Positions 1-8,441 are shown, counted from the first letter of the stretch. The stretch: 64,000 nt of DNA from JAKOUL01 sp035378845 (GCA_035378845.1 DAOSUP010000003.1:62001-126000); one strand, 5' to 3'. Numbers and translations: made by a program. The notes: generated by a model not told the origin, from the letters alone.

Positions 1-374
1 CAAGATTGATTGATGAAATTCCTATTCTTGCAATAATTGCTACTCAGGCAAATGGAAAAAGTGTCTTTAAAAATGTAGAGGAATTAAAAGTAAAGGAATC
101 AGATAGAATAAAGGGAATTGTTAATGGTATAGTGAAGATGGGAGGAAAAGCAGAAGAGATTGAAAGTGGATTTGTGGTGTATGGTCCTACAAAATTAAAA
201 GGGGCAGAAATTGATACTTTTAATGATCATAGAATTGCTATGGCTTTCGCTATTGCAGGACTTGTGGCGGAAGGGGAAACTATTTTGGAATGTGAAAGCA
301 TTAAAATTTCTTTTCCAAATTTTATAAGCATGTTACAAGAATTAGGGGGCGAGTTAGTTGAATTACTATCCTAA
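1..374 (+). CDS. aroA: 3-phosphoshikimate 1-carboxyvinyltransferase (EPSP synthase), C-terminal part
   Basis: The gene enters from the left edge, so only about the last 124 residues are present and the start is outside the window. EPSP synthase joins shikimate-3-phosphate and PEP in aromatic amino acid synthesis. The visible part carries the family landmarks DEIPILA, EELKVKESDRI and NDHRIAMA, in the usual order and spacing before a natural C-terminus. The reading frame is open from base 3. Its end overlaps the start of the next gene by 17 bases, which suggests translational coupling. Identification is firm. Confidence 0.95.
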   Translation, partial: RLIDEIPILAIIATQANGKSVFKNVEELKVKESDRIKGIVNGIVKMGGKAEEIESGFVVYGPTKLKGAEIDTFNDHRIAMAFAIAGLVAEGETILECESIKISFPNFISMLQELGGELVELLS

Positions 375-660
375 GTGGGTAGATAAAAATGTAGATTTTC
401 TTATTAAGGCAATTCTTTCTTTAAAAAATGAGGAAGAAGTTTTGAGGTTTCTTGAAGATATATGTACTGTTATAGAGATCAAAGAACTTGCCCAAAGACT
501 TCAAATAGCAAGTATGCTTTATGATGGGAAGTCTTATGAAGAGATAGAAAAAGAAACAGGTACGAGTTCTGCTACTATAAGTAGAGTAAAAAAATTTCTA
601 AATTACGGAGCTGATGGTTATAAATTAGTCCTTGAGAGATTAAAAGAAAAGGAGGGGTAA
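358..660 (+). CDS. YerC/YecD family TrpR-like transcriptional regulator
   Basis: This is a 100-residue protein of the TrpR-like YerC/YecD family. Family landmarks are an N-terminal NPKW-like segment (here YYPKW), the central EIKELAQRLQIASML helix and a helix-turn-helix with TGTSSATISRVKKFLNYG near residues 68-85. The start is TTG at 358, preceded by a GGGGGCGAG ribosome site inside aroA. The overlap with aroA means it is made from the same message. A link to aromatic amino acid control is attractive because of the neighbour and the TrpR fold, but it is inference; the ligand and operator of this family are not evident from the sequence. The stop codon lies inside a terminator stem shared with the gene on the other strand. 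Confidence 0.9.
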   Translation: MNYYPKWVDKNVDFLIKAILSLKNEEEVLRFLEDICTVIEIKELAQRLQIASMLYDGKSYEEIEKETGTSSATISRVKKFLNYGADGYKLVLERLKEKEG

Positions 661-676
661 ATTTTTTACCCCTCCT
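650..676. terminator. Shared convergent terminator overlapping two stop codons
   Basis: A perfect 12-bp inverted repeat (AGGAGGGGTAAA and its complement) with a three-T loop spans 650-676. It contains the stop codon of the TrpR-like gene on the plus strand and that of the OppF-like gene on the minus strand. On the minus strand the stem is followed by a T-rich stretch (TTTTCTTTT), so it should terminate the transporter operon well. On the plus strand no T-run follows, so its strength in that direction is uncertain. Confidence 0.75.
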
Positions 677-1652
677 GGAATAACCAACATTTAACCCAAT
701 GATTATTTTTTACCTCTATATCTTTAGGTTCTTCTTTCTTACATATATCCATCACATTTGCACATCTGGGATGAAATCTACAACCTTGAGGTAGTTCTAC
801 TAAGTTAGGTGGTTCTCCTGGAGGTATATCTCTCAATTTTTTTCTATTTTCAGGATCTGGGTCAGGTATAGCAGAAAGAAGAGCTTTTGTGTAAGGGTGA
901 AGAGGATTCTGAAGAAGTTCTTTTGTTTGTGCTTTTTCAACAAGATTTCCAGCATACATGATAAATATCCAATTTGAGAACGCTCTTACAGTAGCTAAAT
1001 CATGAGTAATATATATTAAGCTCATTTGATGTCTTTCTTGTAACTCTTTGAGGAGCTCTAAAATTTCTATTCTTACCGAGGCATCTAACATGGAGACTGG
1101 CTCATCTGCTATAACTAATTTAGGACGCATTATAAGGGCTCTTGCTATAACTACCCTTTGCATTTGTCCTCCACTAAGCATGTGTGGATATTTCTGGATA
1201 AAATCTATTACAGGTGTTAGTTTAACCTCTTCTAAAGCATTAAAAATTAAATTTTTTCTTTCTTCTGGAGTTCCAATTTTGTTTATTATGAGAGGCTCTT
1301 CTAAGGTACGATATATGGTAAAGTGGGAAGGTAAAGCACCAAAAGGATCTTGTTGGACAAATCCTGTTTCTTTTCTATACCATTTAAGATCTGTAGAATC
1401 TAAATTAGTAATATCTTGCTCTTCAAAAAAAATTTTTCCCCCTGTAGCTTTATAAAGCCTAAGGAGAGTCCTTCCAAGTGTAGTTTTTCCAGATCCACTT
1501 TCACCTACGAGAGAGATGGACTCTCCCTTTTTTAAATCAAAGCTTATTCCATCTACTGCCTTTACATACATAGGCTGAGAGACTACACTTTTTCTAATCT
1601 CAAACCAAACCTTTAAATCTTCCACTTTTAGTAAAGTCTCGTTATTATTCAT
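666..1652 (-). CDS. Oligopeptide/oligosaccharide ABC transporter ATP-binding protein, OppF/DppF type
   Basis: This is the last gene of the transporter operon. It is a single ABC ATPase domain with Walker A GESGSGKTT, signature LSGGQMQRV and Walker B LVIADEP, followed by the C-terminal oligo_HPY extension with GCRFHPRC and later cysteines, the place where OppD/DppD-type ATPases can hold an iron-sulfur cluster. I place the start at ATG 1652, because AGGTGAGAG sits just upstream of it; a GTG at 1661 is also in frame but lacks a ribosome site. The start overlaps the preceding ATPase gene by eight bases. Substrate is not determinable; large family-5 systems in thermophiles often carry oligosaccharides rather than peptides. 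Confidence 0.9.
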   Translation of the reverse strand: MNNNETLLKVEDLKVWFEIRKSVVSQPMYVKAVDGISFDLKKGESISLVGESGSGKTTLGRTLLRLYKATGGKIFFEEQDITNLDSTDLKWYRKETGFVQQDPFGALPSHFTIYRTLEEPLIINKIGTPEERKNLIFNALEEVKLTPVIDFIQKYPHMLSGGQMQRVVIARALIMRPKLVIADEPVSMLDASVRIEILELLKELQERHQMSLIYITHDLATVRAFSNWIFIMYAGNLVEKAQTKELLQNPLHPYTKALLSAIPDPDPENRKKLRDIPPGEPPNLVELPQGCRFHPRCANVMDICKKEEPKDIEVKNNHWVKCWLFQEG

Positions 1653-2610
1653 GGCTCTCACCTAAATAACATTTTGCATAATGATTTTCTCCCTTTTGGA
1701 AAATAGGTGGCTCTTTTTCTTTGCATATATCCATTACATACTGGCATCTGGGATGAAATCTACAACCTTGAGGAGGACTTATTAAACTGGGAGGAGATCC
1801 AGGAATAGATTTTAATTTTTTATCGGTTTTTAAAGTAGGCACACTATCAAGTAGCATCATTGTATACCCGTGGGCTGGATTTGTGTAGAAAATTTCTGCA
1901 GGACTTATCTCTACAAGCTCTCCAGCATACATTACTGCAATTTTATCAGCAAGTTCACTAGTAGTTGCAATATCATGGGTTATAAAAATATAACTTAAAT
2001 TTAATTCTTTTTTAAGTATTTTTAGAAGATTCATAATATTTGCTTGAGTAATTACATCTAATGCAGAAGTTGGTTCATCAAGAATTACTATTTTAGGATT
2101 AGTTATTAATGCCATGGCAATTATAACTCTCTGCTTCATTCCCCCTGAAAGTTCAAAGGGATATCTTTCTGCAAAAGATTCAGAGATACCTACTAAATTC
2201 AAAATCTCTTTAGCTCTGTTATAAGCAGAAGTTTTGTCCATATTTAAATGAACGATCAGAGGTTCTGCTACTTGATAAACAACTTTTAATACTGGATTTA
2301 AAGAATTCATTGCTCCTTGAAATACCATAGAAATCTTACTCCAGCGGATTTTTTTTCTGAATTCATCCTCTTTTATAGAAAGGACTTCTTCTCCATCTAC
2401 ATATATTTCACCTAATACTTTTTCTATGTTTCTGGGGAAAAGCCTCATAATACCTTTTGCAAGAGAACTTTTACCACAACCAGACTCTCCTACAACGGCT
2501 AAAGTTTCTCCCTCTTTAAGTTCAAAACTTACATCTGTTGCTGCTTCTAAAGTCCCTTTTTGAGTTTTATATGAAATTGTAAATTTATTTAATTTAAGTA
2601 GTGTTTCCAT
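1645..2610 (-). CDS. Oligopeptide/oligosaccharide ABC transporter ATP-binding protein, OppD/DppD type
   Basis: This ABC ATPase of 321 residues has Walker A GESGCGKSS, signature LSGGMKQR, Walker B IVILDEP and the C-terminal oligo_HPY region with PQGCRFHPRC, MDIC and a final YAKC, giving four cysteines in the arrangement seen in DppD-like proteins. It forms the nucleotide-binding heterodimer with the OppF-type protein encoded next. The ATG at 2610 has an AGGAG site 10 bases upstream. It lies 11 bases after the permease gene in the same operon. Confidence 0.92.
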   Translation of the reverse strand: METLLKLNKFTISYKTQKGTLEAATDVSFELKEGETLAVVGESGCGKSSLAKGIMRLFPRNIEKVLGEIYVDGEEVLSIKEDEFRKKIRWSKISMVFQGAMNSLNPVLKVVYQVAEPLIVHLNMDKTSAYNRAKEILNLVGISESFAERYPFELSGGMKQRVIIAMALITNPKIVILDEPTSALDVITQANIMNLLKILKKELNLSYIFITHDIATTSELADKIAVMYAGELVEISPAEIFYTNPAHGYTMMLLDSVPTLKTDKKLKSIPGSPPSLISPPQGCRFHPRCQYVMDICKEKEPPIFQKGENHYAKCYLGESHE

Positions 2611-2621
2611 ATCTTTTACTC

Positions 2622-4007
2622 CTAAATTTCCTTTAATTTTGGATTTACAATTCTATCTAAGACAAAGCCTAAAAGAGCGAAGGAAATTGCCATAAGAACA
2701 ATGACAAGAGATGGTTCTATGACCCAATAGTAAAATCCTTTATAAAGTGCACCATTTTGGAAAGCATCTTGGATAATTCTTCCTAAGGTTGGTTCTGTAG
2801 GGTCAAGAACTCCAAATAATGATAGTGTTGATTCTAAGAATACGTATGAAGGTATTGATATTATTAATCCTGGAATTACTGGTGGTAAAATTTTAGGAAT
2901 TATATATAAAAAGACAATTCTCATATTGCTTGCCCCATAAGTTTTAGCTGCTTCTATATAGGGTAGTGTTTTTACTTGAAGTACCATTGCTCTCTGAGTT
3001 TTTATCCCAGGTCCAAATAAACTTAAAAGTATTAATACGATAAGTAACTTCCAAATATTTAATTTGTAAAAAAGTGAAATCATTATCATTAAAGGAAGAA
3101 AAGGAAGTAACATATATATCTCAGTGAGTCTTTGGATGATGTTATCTATCTTTCCACCGTACCATCCACTAATGGTAGCAAGGATTAAATACAAAAAAGT
3201 TATAATAATAGAAGCTCCCAAACCAAAAGCAAGGTCAACAGGTGTTCCCCATAATATTCCAAGCTCTAAAGGTCTTCTTAGGTGATCTGTTCCTGCAATC
3301 CCATATACTTTTCCATATATGATGGGTTCTATTTCTATAGTATCTTCTTTATTAAACTTATTTACCTCAAGATGCAATTTATAATTACCTTTTTCTATAT
3401 TTAAATTGCCTGATGTATCTACAAATAACCCTCTCATTACTGTTAAAGGATAGGATGGATAATACCCTAATTTTGATGTTAAGTAATCTGTAAGTTTATC
3501 TTCTATAGTGAATTCATTTCCTATATAAAAAGTATCATTTTCTGATCTTACTTGCTTCTCTGTTAGGAATATTTTATCTCCATTAGGTTTTTCCCAATAG
3601 ATTTTTATTATAGGTGGCTGTTCTTTGAAAGCACTCTTTAGGAAGATATTAAATTCTGTTGGGAAGTCGTCGTAATTAAAAGTAAAATTGTAGCTATAAT
3701 TAATTACCTCAGGAGATTCTGATAATACTTTTATTTCAGGATTTTTTAGATCTATATTTTGGGGCAGTTTTTTCCCAGTAAAAACTCCCCACCATACAGG
3801 GATAGCATTTCTTGGATTTTTTAACCATGCTTGGCTGTCGTTCCACATTTTTTTCGCTTCATCATAGGGCATAGTAGTATAAGCAAAAATAGAAATAGCT
3901 ATGAGTAAAATGAATATTAATAAAGAAAATTTAGCAGTTTTGTATTTAAATATTTCTTTTATAATCCCCTTTAGACTATATGTAGAAGTTAATTCTATAT
4001 TTTCCAT
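2622..4007 (-). CDS. ABC transporter permease, OppC/DppC type, with a large extracytoplasmic insertion
   Basis: The 461-residue inner-membrane permease has an N-terminal helix near residues 27-46 and five C-terminal helices with the EAA loop YIEAAKTYGASNMRIVF that docks on the ATPases. The usual OppC motif GTDHLGRD is present as GTDHLRRP, near residue 240. Between the first helix and that motif lie about 190 hydrophilic residues predicted to be outside the cytoplasm, far longer than in ordinary OppC proteins of about 300 residues. The start ATG at 4007 follows AGGTGAAAAGG. The partner permease is encoded 11 bases upstream. Confidence 0.9.
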   Translation of the reverse strand: MENIELTSTYSLKGIIKEIFKYKTAKFSLLIFILLIAISIFAYTTMPYDEAKKMWNDSQAWLKNPRNAIPVWWGVFTGKKLPQNIDLKNPEIKVLSESPEVINYSYNFTFNYDDFPTEFNIFLKSAFKEQPPIIKIYWEKPNGDKIFLTEKQVRSENDTFYIGNEFTIEDKLTDYLTSKLGYYPSYPLTVMRGLFVDTSGNLNIEKGNYKLHLEVNKFNKEDTIEIEPIIYGKVYGIAGTDHLRRPLELGILWGTPVDLAFGLGASIIITFLYLILATISGWYGGKIDNIIQRLTEIYMLLPFLPLMIMISLFYKLNIWKLLIVLILLSLFGPGIKTQRAMVLQVKTLPYIEAAKTYGASNMRIVFLYIIPKILPPVIPGLIISIPSYVFLESTLSLFGVLDPTEPTLGRIIQDAFQNGALYKGFYYWVIEPSLVIVLMAISFALLGFVLDRIVNPKLKEI

Positions 4008-4018
4008 ACCTTTTCACC

Positions 4019-5077
4019 TCATATTCTTACTCTTGGATCAACAAGTGCATAGACAAAATCTAATAACAAGACTGTAGCACCTAATAAGTAAGCATAGATT
4101 ACTGTTACTCCAACAATTACAGGAGCATCAAAACTACCGATAGCCCTAGATAAGACCATTCCAAGTCCAGGCCAGTTGAATACCACTTCTGTTACAATAG
4201 CTCCCATCCAGGAAGATATTACAGAGAGGGCAAAAGAAGTAATAATAGGAGGAAGGGCGGGACGCAGGATATATTTTCTCTCTATATCTTTATCAGGAAG
4301 TCCTTTGGCTTTGGCAACTTCCACATAATCTTCAGTAGAGTAAATAAGAAAGAAGTTTTTTTGACTATAAATTCCTAAGAAAATAAAGCTTAGGATCCAA
4401 GAACTTATAGGTAGAATCATATGTTTTATTACATTTAAGATTCTACCTATTGCAGTAGGTGGTGGTGGAAAATCCATGAATCCTCCGGGAGGGAGGATAT
4501 GAAGCCAAGAATAGAAGATCATTATAAAGAAGATTCCATAAAACCATCCAGGAATAGTAGATAAAGGAGAAAAGTATACAACTAATTTATCCCAAAAAGA
4601 ACCATAATTTCTTGAGAGTTTTAGTCCAAAATATAGAGATAGTAGGAATTCTATTATTGTAATAGTGGTAAAGAGAAGCACTGAAAGCGGAATTCTTTCT
4701 AAAATAATATTTTTGACCTGCATAGAACCACTGTCGCTGGTCATATTAAGAGCATTCCCTAAGTCAAGAACAAGAGCTCTTTTGAGATGATATATACTTC
4801 TTATAATGAAAGGCTGGTCCATTCCTCTCCTTTTTAATTCATTTCTTACTCTGCTTTCTAAGATATTTTGTTTCTGTTCTTCGCTAAATCCTCGCATAGT
4901 AGGATCATCTTTCATTCTCATAGCTACATTCATTTGTATTTCCTGTTCCACAATTTTATCCACATATCCGCCAGCATTAGCAATAACAATAGTAAGATAA
5001 ATAGCTATAGCTACAGTTATAAATATAGCAATAGTTCTTTTAAGAAAATATTTTAAGATTTTTTTGAAGCCTTCTAT
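4019..5077 (-). CDS. ABC transporter permease, OppB/DppB type, probable ATA start
   Basis: The C-terminal five helices and the motif WPGLGMVLSRAI identify an OppB-type permease. The first conventional start in frame is GTG 4963, but this would remove the obligatory first membrane helix. The frame stays open upstream to a stop just before 5083, and the 38 extra residues encode EGFKKILKYFLKR followed by a hydrophobic helix (AIFITVAIAIYLTIVIA), exactly the N-terminus expected. No ATG, GTG or TTG exists in that stretch. An ATA codon at 5077 lies eight bases after GGAGGT, the best positioned start. The hydrophilic segment after helix 1 (roughly residues 39-105) is also typical of thermophile OppB proteins. 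A sequence variant that removed ATG is the alternative. Confidence 0.85.
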   Translation of the reverse strand: MEGFKKILKYFLKRTIAIFITVAIAIYLTIVIANAGGYVDKIVEQEIQMNVAMRMKDDPTMRGFSEEQKQNILESRVRNELKRRGMDQPFIIRSIYHLKRALVLDLGNALNMTSDSGSMQVKNIILERIPLSVLLFTTITIIEFLLSLYFGLKLSRNYGSFWDKLVVYFSPLSTIPGWFYGIFFIMIFYSWLHILPPGGFMDFPPPPTAIGRILNVIKHMILPISSWILSFIFLGIYSQKNFFLIYSTEDYVEVAKAKGLPDKDIERKYILRPALPPIITSFALSVISSWMGAIVTEVVFNWPGLGMVLSRAIGSFDAPVIVGVTVIYAYLLGATVLLLDFVYALVDPRVRI

Positions 5078-5115
5078 TTTTACCTACCTCCTTTCATTTT
5101 ATCTAATTTTACTCC

Positions 5116-5150
5116 AAAAAAAAACCCCAGAGGGAAAAGCCCCCCTGGGG
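5116..5150 (-). terminator. Terminator between the binding-protein gene and the permease genes
   Basis: On the minus strand a GC-rich hairpin (CCCCAG...CTGGGG with further G-C pairs) is followed by nine T residues. It lies just after the stop of the solute-binding protein and before the OppB-type permease. Partial readthrough would give much more binding protein than membrane components, a common arrangement for ABC importers. No clear second promoter is visible between hairpin and permease. Confidence 0.9.
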
Positions 5151-5165
5151 TTATATTATACTACA

Positions 5166-7283
5166 TTATTTTAAAAGTTTTGCATTCTTTAAGAGAATAG
5201 TATGAGCTACAGTATCTGCTCTGTCCAAATAATAGGGACCATTGCTTATCCAGAAATGTCTGTGTTCATTATACCATTTGGCAAGGGCAGCGTATCTTTC
5301 TTTTATTTCAGCCTCTTTAACATATTTGCCTACAAAATTCTTAAATGGGATATACCCATCCTTTTGAGATTTATCAAGCATGTCTTTTAATATAGAAAGG
5401 CTTGGACCACCAATATAATTGGTCCACTCTACCTTTTTAGCATCTGCCTTATCTGCTGTAAAGGCAAGTTTTCCTTCCTCCTCTGCCCTAATTCCTAAGG
5501 CAAGATCATGCCATGGGAAGAACCCAGTGACTACAGATAGAGTTGGCCAAAGAGCAGTAAGTTCAGCATCAAGTTCTGCATAATTAGTATAATATTCTAC
5601 GATAAATGGATGCTCTTTTACTATCTTCCATGCTACAAAGGACTCTCTCCAAGATTCAAAGGTGTCTACATAAGATTCATCATATATTTTACTGTCTTTG
5701 TTTGCTCTTTCAAATCCAACAATAAATTCTACAATGTAATCTCCTAAACTCTGGACTGTTCCATCATGGTATTTTTGTTTACCGAGGACATCCCCATAAT
5801 TAATTACTACTTTTACATTTGAAGTTTTTACTCCAGCCTCTCCTGCGGTTATCATCTTCTGATTCTTGACATCCCATCCATACCAAGCATCAGCAGGTAC
5901 GCTGACTTCTTTTACTTTCTTGAATTTTAGCCAATTTTCAGATCCTTTATTAGTAAAGGTAGGAACTTGAGAGGCTACTGTAAGATCTGCACTCTCAATT
6001 CCAAAAATGATTGGGAGCCCCGTATATGGATGGTAAGCCCATGTCCATCCATAAGTTGCCTCCATCATTGTTCTGTCATATACCCAGTTAGAACCACCGA
6101 TTGCGTTCCATGGGTCAACAATTACTTCAGACATTCCTACCTTAACACTTCCACCCTCTTTTCCAGCAATTCTTAAGACGTAAGGCCAAACTCTTGCAGA
6201 ATTACCACCTGCAAAATCTACTGCTGTATCAATATTCTTTCTTCTTACCCATGCTGCTTTCTGATCTATAAGGAATATCCTTACAGAATCTTTAAGAGAA
6301 AGTTCTAATGCTTTTCTCATTAAATAATTTCTCTCAGCTAAACTCTTAAAAGTTCTCTGGGCAAGCTTGTTTGCAATATCTCTAAACTCTGGATCTGGTT
6401 TGTAGGCTCTCCAAAGAGGAGAGAAAGACATTGAAGAATCTGGGGAATAGAAGAATTGGAAATTGTCAGACATATCTCTTGCAAGAACAGTAGTTATCCA
6501 TCCTCCAGTGTAGATATCCCATTTACCTTCTGCAGGGTCGCTTCCTTGCCATATAGGAGATGACTCACGAGAAGTTTTATATTGTCTATCTACAGTAAAT
6601 CCTAATTTTTCAAGCTGGTTAGATATATAATCTCCAACTTGTTTTCTTCTATCCTCTGGTCTAATAAGGAATTTTACAGTAACGGGATTTCCTTTGTAGT
6701 ACCATTTTCCACCTTTTAACTCAGCTCCCATTTTTTTCATTTCACTACTAATTGTGTTTTTACCCTTATTAAAATCATACTTATATTGTTGCTCTAATTT
6801 AGATATGGTATCCTTATACCTTTCATATTCTGGAAATCCTTTACTTAGTGGTAGGAACTTTACTTCTGCAAGTCCCCCCATAATCTCGTCCACGATATAT
6901 TGTCTATCTATTACTAAGTTTAGTGCCTCTCTAATCTTTTTGTTACTGAAAGGATTGAGTCTTCCATCTTTATAAGTAGGTCCTACAGGGTTTAAAGTTA
7001 ATTCATAGTAAAGTCCAAAAGAAGTGCCATAGGTTAGATTTGGATCCTCTTTTACTCTTCTAAATAGTTGTGGATCACTGATTTCATTGTAATAGATATC
7101 CATATCCCCTTTGGATAGCATTTCCACAGCTTTTGCCATATCAGCTTCTGGGATAAAGGCTACTTGATCAAGCCAACCTTTGGGATTGACATTTACTGTC
7201 TGGGCTGGTGAAGAGATAAGAAGCATAACTAATAAAAGAGGAATTAGCAAATAAAGCTTAGAGGGTCTATTTTTGCCCGACAT
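5166..7283 (-). CDS. Extracellular solute-binding protein family 5 (oligopeptide/oligosaccharide binding)
   Basis: The protein begins MSGKNRPSK followed by a hydrophobic signal segment (LYLLIPLLLVMLLISS) and no lipobox cysteine, so it is exported or anchored by an uncleaved helix. Family-5 features include NPFSNKKIREALNLVIDRQYIV and a long bilobal fold. At about 705 residues it is larger than peptide-binding OppA proteins (about 540) and resembles the large oligosaccharide-binding members of hyperthermophiles. ATG 7283 is chosen because GGGAGG sits seven bases upstream; an ATG at 7298 is inside the leader. It is the first gene of the transporter operon and the ligand cannot be told from sequence. 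Confidence 0.9.
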   Translation of the reverse strand: MSGKNRPSKLYLLIPLLLVMLLISSPAQTVNVNPKGWLDQVAFIPEADMAKAVEMLSKGDMDIYYNEISDPQLFRRVKEDPNLTYGTSFGLYYELTLNPVGPTYKDGRLNPFSNKKIREALNLVIDRQYIVDEIMGGLAEVKFLPLSKGFPEYERYKDTISKLEQQYKYDFNKGKNTISSEMKKMGAELKGGKWYYKGNPVTVKFLIRPEDRRKQVGDYISNQLEKLGFTVDRQYKTSRESSPIWQGSDPAEGKWDIYTGGWITTVLARDMSDNFQFFYSPDSSMSFSPLWRAYKPDPEFRDIANKLAQRTFKSLAERNYLMRKALELSLKDSVRIFLIDQKAAWVRRKNIDTAVDFAGGNSARVWPYVLRIAGKEGGSVKVGMSEVIVDPWNAIGGSNWVYDRTMMEATYGWTWAYHPYTGLPIIFGIESADLTVASQVPTFTNKGSENWLKFKKVKEVSVPADAWYGWDVKNQKMITAGEAGVKTSNVKVVINYGDVLGKQKYHDGTVQSLGDYIVEFIVGFERANKDSKIYDESYVDTFESWRESFVAWKIVKEHPFIVEYYTNYAELDAELTALWPTLSVVTGFFPWHDLALGIRAEEEGKLAFTADKADAKKVEWTNYIGGPSLSILKDMLDKSQKDGYIPFKNFVGKYVKEAEIKERYAALAKWYNEHRHFWISNGPYYLDRADTVAHTILLKNAKLLK

Positions 7284-7319
7284 TGGTACACCTCCCATTT
7301 AAAGATTTTCTTATCATAT

Positions 7320-7348
7320 ATAATAGAAATAAACTTTTAAATTGTCAA
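7320..7348 (-). promoter_or_regulatory. Sigma-70 promoter of the ABC transporter operon
   Basis: On the minus strand TTGACA (7348-7343) and TATTAT (7325-7320) are separated by 17 bases. The ATG of the binding protein follows about 37 bases later, with a GGGAGG site in between. Confidence 0.8.
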
Positions 7349-7373
7349 CCACCTTATTTATTTTTCTTGATTC

Positions 7374-7402
7374 TTGACAAAATACAAAAAAAAACTTATT
7401 CT
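7374..7402 (+). promoter_or_regulatory. Promoter of the tRNA-Gly/Cys/Ala cluster
   Basis: TTGACA at 7374-7379 and TATTCT at 7397-7402 have 17-base spacing and lie about 28 bases before the first tRNA. It points away from the transporter promoter, so 7320-7402 is a divergent promoter region. Confidence 0.7.
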
Positions 7403-7429
7403 CTAAATAAAGTAAGGTATTTAAGGAAA

Positions 7430-7504
7430 GCGGGTGTGGCTCAGGGGTAGAGCATCGGCTTCCCAAGTCGAGGGTCGCGGGTTCAAATCCCGTCACCCGC
7501 TCCA
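7430..7504 (+). tRNA. tRNA-Gly (CCC)
   Basis: A full cloverleaf is present: acceptor GCGGGTG/CACCCGC, TTCAAAT T-loop, encoded CCA. The anticodon loop TTCCCAA gives CCC. Confidence 0.97.
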
Positions 7505-7518
7505 AGAAAAGTGCCAAT

Positions 7519-7594
7519 GGCGGCATTGCCAAGCGGCTAAGGCAGGAGATTGCAAATCTCCCATTCCCCGGTTCGAGTCCGGGTGCCGCCTCCA
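7519..7594 (+). tRNA. tRNA-Cys (GCA)
   Basis: Acceptor GGCGGCA pairs with TGCCGCC, the T-loop is TTCGAGT and CCA is encoded. The anticodon loop TTGCAAA gives GCA. Confidence 0.97.
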
Positions 7595-7610
7595 CATACG
7601 GAAATTTTGG

Positions 7611-7685
7611 GGGGCTGTGGCGCAGAGGGAGCGCGCTTCCATGGCACGGAAGAGGTCGGGGGTTCAAGTCCCCCCAGCTCCACCA
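7611..7685 (+). tRNA. tRNA-Ala (GGC)
   Basis: Acceptor GGGGCTG pairs with CAGCTCC (one G-T pair), CCA is encoded, and the loop ATGGCAC reads GGC. Confidence 0.95.
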
Positions 7686-7719
7686 ATTATTTTTAAACTT
7701 TTGTGTTTGAAATCAACCT

Positions 7720-8418
7720 ATGAGAAAATGGCCCTTTTTAGTATTCTTAATAATAACCTTTATTCTTGCCTTTGCTGAAGGCAAGGATGCTGATCTATCG
7801 TTAAAAATTATAAAAGAACAAGAAGAAAAATTTTGGAAGGATCCTGAAAAAAATTATATCGCTTGGAATATTGTTGTTGACTATTATACTAAACTTCTTC
7901 AAGTTGAAGGAGTGTTAGAGTTTCAGGAGAGGTTAGTTAAATTACATATAGAGGGGGCTCTTATAAATTCTAAGAACCCAAATTTTTTTAACTTTCATTA
8001 TGGATATTCACCAAAATATCCACTTAAAGTTAGTGTATTGAACTTGAGAAATTATCCTAAGTTCAATATACCGTTACTTTCAAAGACGTTACCACTTTTT
8101 GTTACGATTTATAATGAAGGAGACGAAACCTTAGATTTAAGCAAATTGGTTTTTAATCTGGAAAATATATCACGAAGTCCAGAAAAATTGTTAAATAATG
8201 ATAAATATTATACAAATTTATTAAAAGATACTTTAACTCCCTTGCCATTATCTAAATTACTAAAGCCGGAAGAAAGTTATTCTTTTATTTTACTTTTTAC
8301 TTATACAAATCTTCCGAGAATTTTTCGGATTACTGTCAATCCGGATATTTTTGTTAATATAATCTTTTTTGAAAATATTCCTTTAATGGATTTAGAATCC
8401 TCTTCCCCAAGTGCATAG
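7720..8418 (+). CDS. Uncharacterised secreted protein
   Basis: I do not recognise this 232-residue protein. It starts with a clear signal peptide (MRKWPFLVFLIITFILAFAEG), after which the chain is hydrophilic; the mature part looks like an alpha-helical first third followed by beta-type sequence (for example LPLFVTIYNEGDETLDLSKLVF, reminiscent of extracellular Ig-like domains). ATG 7720 is the first start after an in-frame TGA and agrees with the signal peptide. It has no purine-rich ribosome site and begins 34 bases after the CCA of tRNA-Ala, so it is probably on the tRNA transcript or weakly expressed. Confidence 0.7.
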   Translation: MRKWPFLVFLIITFILAFAEGKDADLSLKIIKEQEEKFWKDPEKNYIAWNIVVDYYTKLLQVEGVLEFQERLVKLHIEGALINSKNPNFFNFHYGYSPKYPLKVSVLNLRNYPKFNIPLLSKTLPLFVTIYNEGDETLDLSKLVFNLENISRSPEKLLNNDKYYTNLLKDTLTPLPLSKLLKPEESYSFILLFTYTNLPRIFRITVNPDIFVNIIFFENIPLMDLESSSPSA

Positions 8419-8441
8419 ATATTTTACTTTGAATAGACAAG

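Noticed and set aside
4964..5077. A frameshift or pseudogene in the OppB-type gene
   Set aside because: The frame is continuous to the ribosome site and the protein is complete; only the start codon is odd.
7314..7778. Open frames on both strands over the tRNA-Gly/Cys/Ala genes
   Set aside because: They are tRNA sequence read as protein; the peptides have the familiar tRNA-antisense look (for example GFEPATLDLGSRCS). No ribosome sites.
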